From: an uncultured Clostridia bacterium
GTDB taxonomy: Bacteria > Bacillota > Clostridia > Oscillospirales > Ruminococcaceae
Assembly (NCBI GenBank): GCA_947629275.1
Contig: CANRDG010000041.1
Span: forward strand, 1 to 12,981
DNA length: 12,981 nt
Reading direction: 5' to 3'
Under the pieces are notes generated by a model. That model ran no database searches. It was not told where the DNA came from and worked only from the letters and a program-made list of their open reading frames with translations. This document shows positions 7,153 through 12,981 of the stretch, one piece after another; position 1 is the first letter of the stretch, and the number at the start of each line of letters is the position of its first letter. The position numbers and the translations under genes were made by a program.

Positions 7153-8404
7153 CCTTTACAGGTACTCGCCGAAGCAGTTAAAACTTCTGAACTGGTGGCA
7201 CGACCCGAAGCTGCGGCGCTATGACGGCATAATATGCGACGGGGCTGTACGTTCGGGAAAAAGTATGTGTATGTCGCTGTCGTTCATACTGTGGGGGATA
7301 GCTACATTCAGAGAGGGGCAGTTTGGAATGTGCGGAAAGACGATAGTATCGCTAAGGCGCAACGTTATAGAGCCGCTGAAAGTACAGCTTTCACGCTTGG
7401 GCTTTGCGGTGAAAGACGACCGCGTGAAAAACATCGTTGACATAACGCTTGGCAAGCGCAGTATGCGGCTGTATTTGTTCGGAGGGAAGGACGAGGGCAG
7501 TGCGGCGCTTATTCAGGGCATTACGCTGTGCGGCGTATACCTTGACGAGGCTGTGCTGATGCCGCGTTCTTTTGTTGAACAGGCGGTGGCGAGGTGCTCG
7601 GTAAGCGGCTCAAAGCTGTGGTTCAACTGCAACCCCGACAATCCCTACCACTGGTTCAAGCTGGAATGGATAGACAAGGCGGAGCAGAAAAACATTCTGC
7701 ACCTGCACTTTCTGCTGACTGACAACCCCTCACTTTCGCCCGATATGATAGAGCGTTATGAGACTTTATATTCGGGGGCGTTTTACGAGCGTTTCGTATT
7801 GGGGAAGTGGTCGGCAGTCACGGGGGCAGTGTATTCGGGCTTTTCGCAAAAACGGCACGTATTTGATACTTTACCTGCCGATGTATCTTTTGTGCGGTAT
7901 GCTTTAAGCTGCGATTACGGAACTGTCAATCCTACCAGCATAGGACTATGGGGAATAACGGACGGCGGCAAAGCATACAGGCTGAAAGAATATTACTACG
8001 CATCGCGTATTACGGGGCAGCAGCGCACCGACGAGGAGCATTATGCGGCTCTTGAAAAGCTATGTGCGGGGTACGACGTTGAAGTTGTGGTATGCGATCC
8101 GTCGGCTCGTTCTTTCATAGAGTGCATACGCAGGCATGGGAAGTTTTCTGTAAAAGCGGCGAAAAATGATGTTGTATACGGCATACGCAGGGTTTCAGAC
8201 CTTTTATGCGACGGACGGCTGTTTTTCAGCAGCTGCTGCAAGGACACGCTGCGCGAATTTTCTCTTTACCGCTGGGACGACAATTGCAGGTCGGACGTTC
8301 CCGTCAAGGAAAACGATCACGCCATGGACGACATACGGTATTTTGCCGTTGAGTGCATGGGGGAAAACCGCGGTTTTTACGCTCTTTCGGTAGACAGGGC
8401 GTGA
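7142..8404 (+). CDS. terL: Phage terminase large subunit
   Basis: Packaging ATPase and nuclease that pumps DNA into the prohead through the portal and cuts concatemers; 420 residues, usual for the PBSX/Terminase_3 type. The ATPase domain has Walker A GAVRSGKS (residues 34-41), Walker B VYLDEA with Asp135 and the catalytic carboxylate Glu136, and the following SKLWFNCNPDNPYHWF stretch typical of the family. The RNase H-like nuclease domain shows the acidic clusters SCDYGTVNPTS, VVVCDPSARS and HAMDDIRYF. The ATG at 7142 overlaps the small terminase stop by 11 nt; GGTGGCGGTG in front of it could serve as a ribosome site, and translational coupling is likely. A frame extension to 7097 is open but lies inside the upstream gene with no better site. 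All catalytic residues appear present. Confidence 0.96.
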   Translation: MKTSLYRYSPKQLKLLNWWHDPKLRRYDGIICDGAVRSGKSMCMSLSFILWGIATFREGQFGMCGKTIVSLRRNVIEPLKVQLSRLGFAVKDDRVKNIVDITLGKRSMRLYLFGGKDEGSAALIQGITLCGVYLDEAVLMPRSFVEQAVARCSVSGSKLWFNCNPDNPYHWFKLEWIDKAEQKNILHLHFLLTDNPSLSPDMIERYETLYSGAFYERFVLGKWSAVTGAVYSGFSQKRHVFDTLPADVSFVRYALSCDYGTVNPTSIGLWGITDGGKAYRLKEYYYASRITGQQRTDEEHYAALEKLCAGYDVEVVVCDPSARSFIECIRRHGKFSVKAAKNDVVYGIRRVSDLLCDGRLFFSSCCKDTLREFSLYRWDDNCRSDVPVKENDHAMDDIRYFAVECMGENRGFYALSVDRA

Positions 8405-8424
8405 AGCCGCAGACATTCAAAAAA

Positions 8425-8441
8425 GGAGGCATGACAACATA
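8425..8441 (+). promoter_or_regulatory. Strong ribosome binding site facing a non-canonical ATA start
   Basis: GGAGG at 8425-8429, within a run AAAAAAGGAGG, is the only strong ribosome site before the portal gene. The ATG at 8431 is one base away and reads ATG-ACA-ACA-TAG, a dead end in another frame. In the portal frame the codon 9 nt downstream is ATA (8439-8441). No ATG, GTG or TTG exists in that frame from the stop at 8391-8393 until the TTG at 8490, which has no ribosome site. Confidence 0.6.
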
Positions 8442-9629
8442 GCTTTCATTAACAGTCTTAACAGAAAAAAGCGCAAAGATACATCGGCTTTGTGCGAAGT
8501 TGCGTCGGCGGAGCGCAGCAGAGAGGGAAGTATGTTCCGCTTGGCGCACAATTCGGGTTATCTCGATATGTCACTTTACGAGACGCTGAGAGTTCAGGTG
8601 CCGCTGATAGATGCGGCGATAGGCAAGATAGTTCGGCTTGTGGGGGATTTCAGGCTGACTTGCACAGACGAGCGGTTACAGCCGGCGCTTGACGCATTTT
8701 GCAAAAACGTAAAGGTGAATACTTCGGGGCAGTCCTTAGGGTCGTTCATAGATGTATACTTAGATGACCTTATCACATATGGAAAGGCGCTTGGTGAGAT
8801 ACTTATAGACAGCGAAAACGGTGAGATACTGGGTCTTGCGAACGCTGACCCGACGCTGTTTACTGTAAGAAGCGGAAAAGATCCGCTGACGGCGAGGTAT
8901 TTTTTCTTTGACGGGGCGAGCGAAGTACCGATAGCGCACCCGGAGAGGATATTCTGCACTATGCTTTCGGAGAGTCCTAAAAATCCGCAGGGAGTCTCGA
9001 TGCTGCGCGGACTGCCGTGTTTTTCACAGGCGCTTATGAAGATATACGGCTGCATAGGAAAGAACTTTGAGAGGGTAGGCAACGTAAGGTATGCTGTGAC
9101 ATACAAGCCTTCTGCTGATAGCTGCGACGGAACTGCCGCTAAAGAACACGCCGAACAGATAGCGCGCCAGTGGGCTGACGGCATGAACAGCGCGCGCTAC
9201 GGCAGGGTGAAGGACTTTATTGCTGTGGGCGATGTTGACATTAAGGTGATAGGCGCTGACAATCAGATAATAGACACCGAGATACCCGTTCGGCAGCTTT
9301 TGGAACAGCTTCTTTCAAAACTTTCGATACCGCCGTTTTTGCTGGGGCTGAACTGGAGCAGCACCGAGCGCATGAGCACGCAGCAGGTGGACATTCTGAC
9401 GAGCGAACTGGAATCATACCGCCGCAAACTTACGCCCGTTTTACGCCGGATAGGACTTATATTCGCTGCTCTCAGCGGCAGTGACAGCGACATCGAGGTA
9501 CAGTGGGCGAACATTAACTTGCAGGACGAGACGGAGCTTGCAAAGGCGCGGCTTTACAACGCGCAGGCGGAGGACATAGAGCTTCGCAACCAAAAGACAA
9601 AGGAGCGTGAAAAGACTTATGACGACTGA
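8439..9629 (+). CDS. Phage portal protein, apparent ATA start
   Basis: Portal subunit, forming the dodecameric ring through which DNA enters the capsid; about 396 residues from the proposed start. It is recognised by position after the large terminase, a basic N-terminus (FINSLNRKKRKDTSAL) like HK97-type portals, an alpha/beta core containing the IDVYLDDLITYGKALGEI helix, and a C-terminal SIPPFLLGLNWSSTE followed by a long clip/crown-type helix (ILTSELESYRRKLTPVLRR). The start is a problem. The first ordinary start codon in frame is a TTG at 8490, with no ribosome site and 17 codons of portal-like sequence in front of it. GGAGG stands 9 nt before ATA at 8439. I therefore propose initiation at AUA; a base error or mutation of ATG to ATA is the alternative. 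The 3' end overlaps the protease gene by 11 nt. Confidence 0.88.
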   Translation: MAFINSLNRKKRKDTSALCEVASAERSREGSMFRLAHNSGYLDMSLYETLRVQVPLIDAAIGKIVRLVGDFRLTCTDERLQPALDAFCKNVKVNTSGQSLGSFIDVYLDDLITYGKALGEILIDSENGEILGLANADPTLFTVRSGKDPLTARYFFFDGASEVPIAHPERIFCTMLSESPKNPQGVSMLRGLPCFSQALMKIYGCIGKNFERVGNVRYAVTYKPSADSCDGTAAKEHAEQIARQWADGMNSARYGRVKDFIAVGDVDIKVIGADNQIIDTEIPVRQLLEQLLSKLSIPPFLLGLNWSSTERMSTQQVDILTSELESYRRKLTPVLRRIGLIFAALSGSDSDIEVQWANINLQDETELAKARLYNAQAEDIELRNQKTKEREKTYDD

Positions 9630-10482
9630 ATTTGCCCTGAACGAGCAGCTTCTTGAAAAGATAAACTCTTTCAGCCGAAAAAAGCTAACGGAGCAGGAGG
9701 TATACTGCTTTCCTGTGATATTATGCGACAACGAGATAGACCGAGACGGGGAGAGATTCTCGGTAGCGGCTCTTGGCAGACTGGCAAAGCTTTTTATAGG
9801 CAAGACGGGGATATTTGACCACGATGCGAAGGGCAGCAATCAAAGCGCGCGGATATTTGACACGGCTGTTATGCAGGACGAAAAGCGCATTACAAAGGCA
9901 GGGGAGGTATACACCTGTTTGACAGCGAAGGCATACATGGTGCGCACGGGCTCTAATGCAGATCTTATTGCCGAAATTGACGGCGGTATTAAAAAAGAGG
10001 TGAGCGTTAGCTGCTCGGTAAAGAGAAAGAAATGCTCGGTATGCGGTGCGGTAAAATGCAGGCACGTTAAGGGGCAGACATACGGCGGCAGGATATGCCA
10101 CACGATACTTGATGACCCCGACGATGCATATGAATGGAGCTTTGTGGCTGTGCCGGCTCAGGTTGGCGCAGGGGTATCAAAGAGCGTATGCATGGAGGCG
10201 GCTGACGATACCGAAAGTACCGAAAATATAGCTGAAATGGCTGTGAGAGAGCAGCTTATAAGCGACATTATGCGCAAAAGCTGGCTGGGCGACCCGACGG
10301 TATCGCTGAAAGGGTTCAGAGAGTATCTGACGACGCTTACTACAGAAAAACTGTACAAGGTAAAGCAGGATACCGACAAGGCGCACGAAAATGCGGTGTT
10401 TGACGACTCGCCTTGCCTTACGGGTACAAAAGCGGCGGACAGGAAAGACGGCAACGACAGTTACAACAGTTACAAGATATAA
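9619..10482 (+). CDS. HK97-type prohead protease with zinc-knuckle-like insert
   Basis: Capsid maturation protease of about 287 residues, expected to cleave scaffold segments inside the prohead. Counting from the ATG at 9619, the opening beta segment is VYCFPVILCDNEIDRDGERF (28-47). His68 in GIFDHDA and Ser129 in KKEVSVSC match the His and Ser positions of the HK97 protease dyad. Directly after the serine strand comes C139-x2-C142-x4-C147-x-H149, a likely zinc site, then DDPDDAYEWSFVAVPAQ, the conserved strand that closes the fold. The last 95 residues are polar, low in complexity near the end, and could act in scaffolding. The start at 9619 gives an 11-nt overlap with the portal stop; a GTG at 9607 is also in frame but only one base from GGAG. 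It lies directly before the capsid gene, as usual. Confidence 0.82.
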   Translation: MTTEFALNEQLLEKINSFSRKKLTEQEVYCFPVILCDNEIDRDGERFSVAALGRLAKLFIGKTGIFDHDAKGSNQSARIFDTAVMQDEKRITKAGEVYTCLTAKAYMVRTGSNADLIAEIDGGIKKEVSVSCSVKRKKCSVCGAVKCRHVKGQTYGGRICHTILDDPDDAYEWSFVAVPAQVGAGVSKSVCMEAADDTESTENIAEMAVREQLISDIMRKSWLGDPTVSLKGFREYLTTLTTEKLYKVKQDTDKAHENAVFDDSPCLTGTKAADRKDGNDSYNSYKI

Positions 10483-10501
10483 AAAATACGGAGGTAAAAA
10501 T

Positions 10502-11473
10502 ATGTACGAAGATATAAGACTTGAAAAATCACTTTACAACGTGAACGGAAAGACCTTTACACAGGCACTTACAGAGCTTGACCCCGACGAGAACTATGCT
10601 TCGACGGAGCTTGCAGGGCTGGACGCATTTGAAAGACAGCTGAAACGCTTTGACATCAAGGTCAGCGGCAAAGACTGCGACAGGGTGGAGAAATTTTTTG
10701 TAAGTACGCAGTCGGCTCTGCTTTTCCCGGAATTTATTCGCAGGAGCATAAAACAGGGACTTGACGAGTGCAGTATTCTTGACGACATAACCGCTGCAAA
10801 GGGCTACACTGACGGCATTGATTTTCGCGGCATAACTATTTCAAAGGCAGGCAGCGAGGTCACAGAGCAGGGGGCGCAGCTGTCGGCTACATCGGTGGCT
10901 TTGGCAGGCGAGGCAACGGCTGCTAAAAAGTACGCGAGAAAGCTTTCTGTAACTTATGAAGCGATACGCAAGCAGAGAATTGAGGCTTTGGCAGTGGTAC
11001 TGCGTTCTCTCGGCTGCGACATAGCGAGGGCTGTAGATCTTGAGGCGGTAAATACTCTTGCAAAGGGAGCGGCAAGCAGCAACATGGCAGGAGAAAAGGT
11101 GACTTACGCGGACTTGGCGGCGTTCTGGTCGAAACTCAGCGGTTACGACATGACGACTATTGTTACTACGCCTGCTATAATGGCTGATATACTGGCTCTT
11201 GATGAGATGAAGTATTGCGTGAGCGACTTTATGACCTCGGGCAAGGTAAAGACGCCTTACGGAGTTACTATTATAAAATGTGCTGGCATGGAGACGGAGC
11301 AGATGGTGGGAATTGACAGCAAAAACGCCCTTGAAGCTGTATTTGCTACCGATGTTTGCATTGACAGTGACAGACTGCTCTCTACCCAGTGCGAGGAGAT
11401 ATCTTGCAGCGTTATGGTGGGATTTTCAAAGATAGCTACCGGTGCGGCAGCGGTAATGAAGCCTGCCGGCTGA
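10502..11473 (+). CDS. Phage major capsid protein (HK97 fold)
   Basis: Main shell protein of 323 residues. The N-terminus MYEDIRLEKSLYN and the block LDAFERQLKRFDIKVSG match a capsid family I know from clostridial prophages. The core has the E-loop/spine pattern ALLFPEFIRRSIKQGL (about 78-93), then RKLSVTYEAIRKQRIEAL and a helix carrying SLGCDIARAVDLEAVN. The P-domain and A-domain end in TIIKCAGMETEQMVGIDSK and VMVGFSKIATGAA. Residues about 1-65 are charged and precede the shell core, so they could be a scaffold delta-domain removed by the upstream protease; that is inference. GGAGGT 7 nt before the ATG at 10502 fixes the start, 19 nt after the protease stop. No stop or frameshift interrupts it. 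Confidence 0.9.
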   Translation: MYEDIRLEKSLYNVNGKTFTQALTELDPDENYASTELAGLDAFERQLKRFDIKVSGKDCDRVEKFFVSTQSALLFPEFIRRSIKQGLDECSILDDITAAKGYTDGIDFRGITISKAGSEVTEQGAQLSATSVALAGEATAAKKYARKLSVTYEAIRKQRIEALAVVLRSLGCDIARAVDLEAVNTLAKGAASSNMAGEKVTYADLAAFWSKLSGYDMTTIVTTPAIMADILALDEMKYCVSDFMTSGKVKTPYGVTIIKCAGMETEQMVGIDSKNALEAVFATDVCIDSDRLLSTQCEEISCSVMVGFSKIATGAAAVMKPAG

Positions 11474-11488
11474 TAAGCAGGTGATAAA

Positions 11489-11887
11489 ATGTTTACTATC
11501 GACAATGACAAGGTAGTTGAAATGGTATGCTTATACGCGCGTTTGCCTAACAGCAGGCGCGCACAGGCTGCCGAACTTGCCCAGTGTGCGGCAAGTTACC
11601 TGTGTTCAAAGCTTATTCGCGAGCCGGAAAATCCCAAAGAGGCAACTGCCGTTTGCCATGCGGCTGCGTGCATAGCTCTTTGCGACTTAGCGCGTCTCGG
11701 GGCGGCGGCTTTGGAACCAACGGTTACGGAGACGGGGGTATTCTCTGCGAACGGCAAGAGCAATGCGACATCGGAAGAGGCTGAAAAGCTCAAAAAAGAT
11801 GCTCTGGCGCGGCTGGGCGATATGCTTGAAGAAAACGAAACGGCTGACGACTTTTATTTTCAGGGGGTAGATAACTATTACGCTTAA
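11489..11887 (+). CDS. Probable head-tail connector (gp6/gp15-like)
   Basis: Small protein of 132 residues, nearly all predicted helix: IDNDKVVEMVCLYARL, RRAQAAELAQCAASYLCSKL, ATAVCHAAACIALCDLARLG, then after a Gly/Thr linker a charged helix (SEEAEKLKKDALARLGDMLE) and an acidic aromatic tail. Size, helical content and position directly after the capsid gene fit the adaptor ring that docks under the portal (HK97 gp6, SPP1 gp15 type). I recognised no sequence signature beyond that. AGGTGAT lies a few bases before the ATG at 11489, 15 nt after the capsid stop. Its end overlaps the next gene if that gene starts at the ATT at 11877. Confidence 0.65.
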   Translation: MFTIDNDKVVEMVCLYARLPNSRRAQAAELAQCAASYLCSKLIREPENPKEATAVCHAAACIALCDLARLGAAALEPTVTETGVFSANGKSNATSEEAEKLKKDALARLGDMLEENETADDFYFQGVDNYYA

Positions 11888-12272
11888 AGAATGTGTTACA
11901 TCGGCTGCCGCAAAGGCAGGTTTCAAGGTGACAGAGAGCTTTGTTGACAACGACCCTGTTACGCTGTATGATACGCCTGTGATATTCATAAGCGATGAGG
12001 GCAGCGAGCTTACGGAAGAATGGCTTGCGCTTTCGGGGGATAATTATCTTGGCATAAACAAAAAGCTGAAGGCAACGGCTTTGGCGGCATCGCCTCTTGG
12101 GACGGAAGATCTGCTTAATATGGTGGAGAAATTGCAGCTTAATTTTACGGCGGACGAAACGCTTTATGACATACATTTTTCTGTTACTGCGCCTAAGAGG
12201 AACGAGCTTCACAAAAGGGTACAGTGCGAGATAAATGTAACGGCTGCATACGCGGCGGCAGAGGAGGTATAG
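11877..12272 (+). CDS. Small phage head-tail completion or tail-terminator-like protein, apparent ATT start
   Basis: Alpha/beta protein of about 131 residues from the proposed start. It opens with a helix (LKECVTSAAAKAGFKV), passes through strands such as PVIFISDEGSEL, and ends in a beta-rich LYDIHFSVTAPKRN and CEINVTAAYAAAEEV. Position and size suit a head-completion or tail-terminator protein; the family is not recognised. The frame opens after a stop at 11868-11870 and contains ATA (11871) and ATT (11877) but no ATG, GTG or TTG until GTG at 11928, which has only a weak AGG seven bases upstream. A strong AGGGGGT at 11862-11868 stands 9 nt before the ATT, and that start gives an 11-nt overlap with the previous gene, as at two other junctions here. 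If the GTG is used the product is 114 residues. Confidence 0.6.
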   Translation: MTLKECVTSAAAKAGFKVTESFVDNDPVTLYDTPVIFISDEGSELTEEWLALSGDNYLGINKKLKATALAASPLGTEDLLNMVEKLQLNFTADETLYDIHFSVTAPKRNELHKRVQCEINVTAAYAAAEEV

Positions 12273-12275
12273 CAT

Positions 12276-12614
12276 ATGAACGGAAGAAAGATCTCTTTTA
12301 CATACGGCACTATTACTCTCAACATTTCGGGATACAACGTTACGGCGGAGGACAAACTGACTGAAATTGCGCTGATAAACGGCAACATACGCACTGTGAA
12401 AGTAGGCAAGGCGGCGACTACCATAAAGGTGGGCGGAAAGCTGCCGTCGTTTGACTGCAAGGAGCTTTTGGACACCGCGAAGCCTATGGTGGCGCAGACA
12501 AATGACCTGACTGTTGACGGCGTTTCGTTTCCGTCGGCTATGCTGGACAGCTTTGTTATAGAGCCTGAGGCTGCTGACGGTTTTGCAAAGTATTCGATGA
12601 CATTTCACGTATGA
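12276..12614 (+). CDS. Small beta-rich phage tail protein, family uncertain
   Basis: Protein of 112 residues, predicted mostly beta: KISFTYGTITLNISGYNVT, then IRTVKVGKAATTIKVGG, LTVDGVSFPSAMLDSFVIE and a final YSMTFHV strand. There is no signal peptide or membrane segment. The opening FTYGTITLNISGYNVT and the spacing of strands faintly recall the start of XkdP-like tail proteins; a short tail-tube protein is the alternative. I am not sure of either. GAGGAGGT lies 8 nt before the ATG at 12276, and only 3 nt separate it from the previous stop, so it is cotranscribed with the head genes. It is followed 14 nt later by the hub-like gene. Confidence 0.6.
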   Translation: MNGRKISFTYGTITLNISGYNVTAEDKLTEIALINGNIRTVKVGKAATTIKVGGKLPSFDCKELLDTAKPMVAQTNDLTVDGVSFPSAMLDSFVIEPEAADGFAKYSMTFHV

Positions 12615-12628
12615 AAAGGGGGATATGA

Positions 12629-12981
12629 ATGTTCTCTCTTGAATTTTTGGTAAAAGGTCAGAGCAATATTTTTACGGCGAATATCATCGATATACATTTT
12701 ACGAAAGAACGCTACACGCCGTACACAACGATTTCGGGCAGGGCGCTGCTTTCATCTCTGCCCGAGGGGATAAAGGCGGTATCTCTTTTTAACGGTGACA
12801 CGCTTATGCATTACGGTTTGCCCGACAAAGCCGAGTGGACATACAAAAACGGCTGTGGCATTATAAGCTTTTCTTCAAAGGGATTTTCGGCGGCGTTGGG
12901 GCAAAACCAGCTCACCCCGGGAATGTACTCTAACACGACGTTTGAAAAGCTTATGAACAGCAGCATAGTTTTGCCGAATGT
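12629..12981 (+). CDS. Baseplate hub gpD/XkdQ-like protein, 3' end cut by window
   Basis: Partial gene; 117 codons are visible and the frame is still open at the window edge. The visible part is beta-rich: SLEFLVKGQSNIFTANIIDI, YTTISGRALLSSLPEGIKAV, a GDTLMHYGLPDKAEW turn, then GIISFSSKGFSAALGQNQLT and MYSNTTFEKLMNS. The pattern of two beta-barrels followed by a stretch reading roughly x-S-K-G-F-x-x-x-L then an N-T-T-F-E-K-L helix matches the N-terminal half of late-control-D/XkdQ-type hubs, which sit at the tail tip. The start at 12629 follows GGGGG (12618-12622) by 6 nt; another ATG at 12625 is in a frame that stops after five codons. It is the last gene seen of the operon. The family call is by eye. 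Confidence 0.55.
   Translation, partial: MFSLEFLVKGQSNIFTANIIDIHFTKERYTPYTTISGRALLSSLPEGIKAVSLFNGDTLMHYGLPDKAEWTYKNGCGIISFSSKGFSAALGQNQLTPGMYSNTTFEKLMNSSIVLPN

Noticed and set aside
8594..9184. A 196-codon minus-strand frame inside the portal gene
   Set aside because: Ser/Pro/Leu-rich shadow of the portal coding strand with no initiation signals.
11790..12608. A 272-codon open frame on the minus strand across three phage genes
   Set aside because: It is antisense to well-supported plus-strand genes, is rich in Arg, His, Cys and Ser as expected of a shadow frame, and has no promoter or ribosome site.

Overview
The window looks like a chromosomal segment of a Ruminococcus-like member of the Clostridia (Firmicutes). 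The host genes have clostridial features: strong AGGAGG-type ribosome binding sites, an OmpR-family regulator paired with a multi-spanning clostridial histidine kinase, a GT35 glycogen phosphorylase, and an intergenic gap filled with GC-rich palindromes. This assignment rests on protein and repeat style read by eye, not on a database search.

Left half (1-6188), all on the minus strand. The glycogen phosphorylase gene glgP (3771-6188) has its own promoter (6278-6306) and a rho-independent terminator (3716-3752). Downstream of it is a separate two-component operon: response regulator (2473-3189), then sensor kinase (28-2439). A good promoter at 3655-3682 would drive this operon. The roughly 460 nt between that promoter and the regulator start are packed with at least ten inverted repeats, so either a palindromic intergenic element sits in the leader or the leader itself is highly structured.

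Middle gap (6189-6615). This is a divergent intergenic region. It holds the glgP promoter, three tandem 10-bp repeats just downstream of that promoter, and on the plus strand an extended -10 promoter whose -35 lies in one arm of a 9-bp inverted repeat.

Right half (6616-12981), all on the plus strand. This is a tightly packed tailed-phage morphogenesis operon: small terminase, large terminase, portal, HK97-type prohead protease with a zinc-knuckle-like insertion, HK97-fold major capsid protein, two small head-tail connector or completion proteins, a small beta-rich tail protein, and the start of a gpD/XkdQ-like baseplate hub protein cut by the window edge. The order follows virion assembly: DNA packaging, portal, capsid maturation, then tail joining. 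No integrase, repressor or replication gene lies between glgP and the terminase, so the left edge of this prophage is unusual or degraded.

The most unusual point is translation initiation. The portal gene and the second connector gene each have a strong Shine-Dalgarno sequence but no ATG, GTG or TTG at a usable distance. Each has an open frame starting at ATA or ATT at the right spacing. For the second gene, an ATT start gives the same 11-nt overlap with the upstream stop codon that is seen at two other junctions in the operon.
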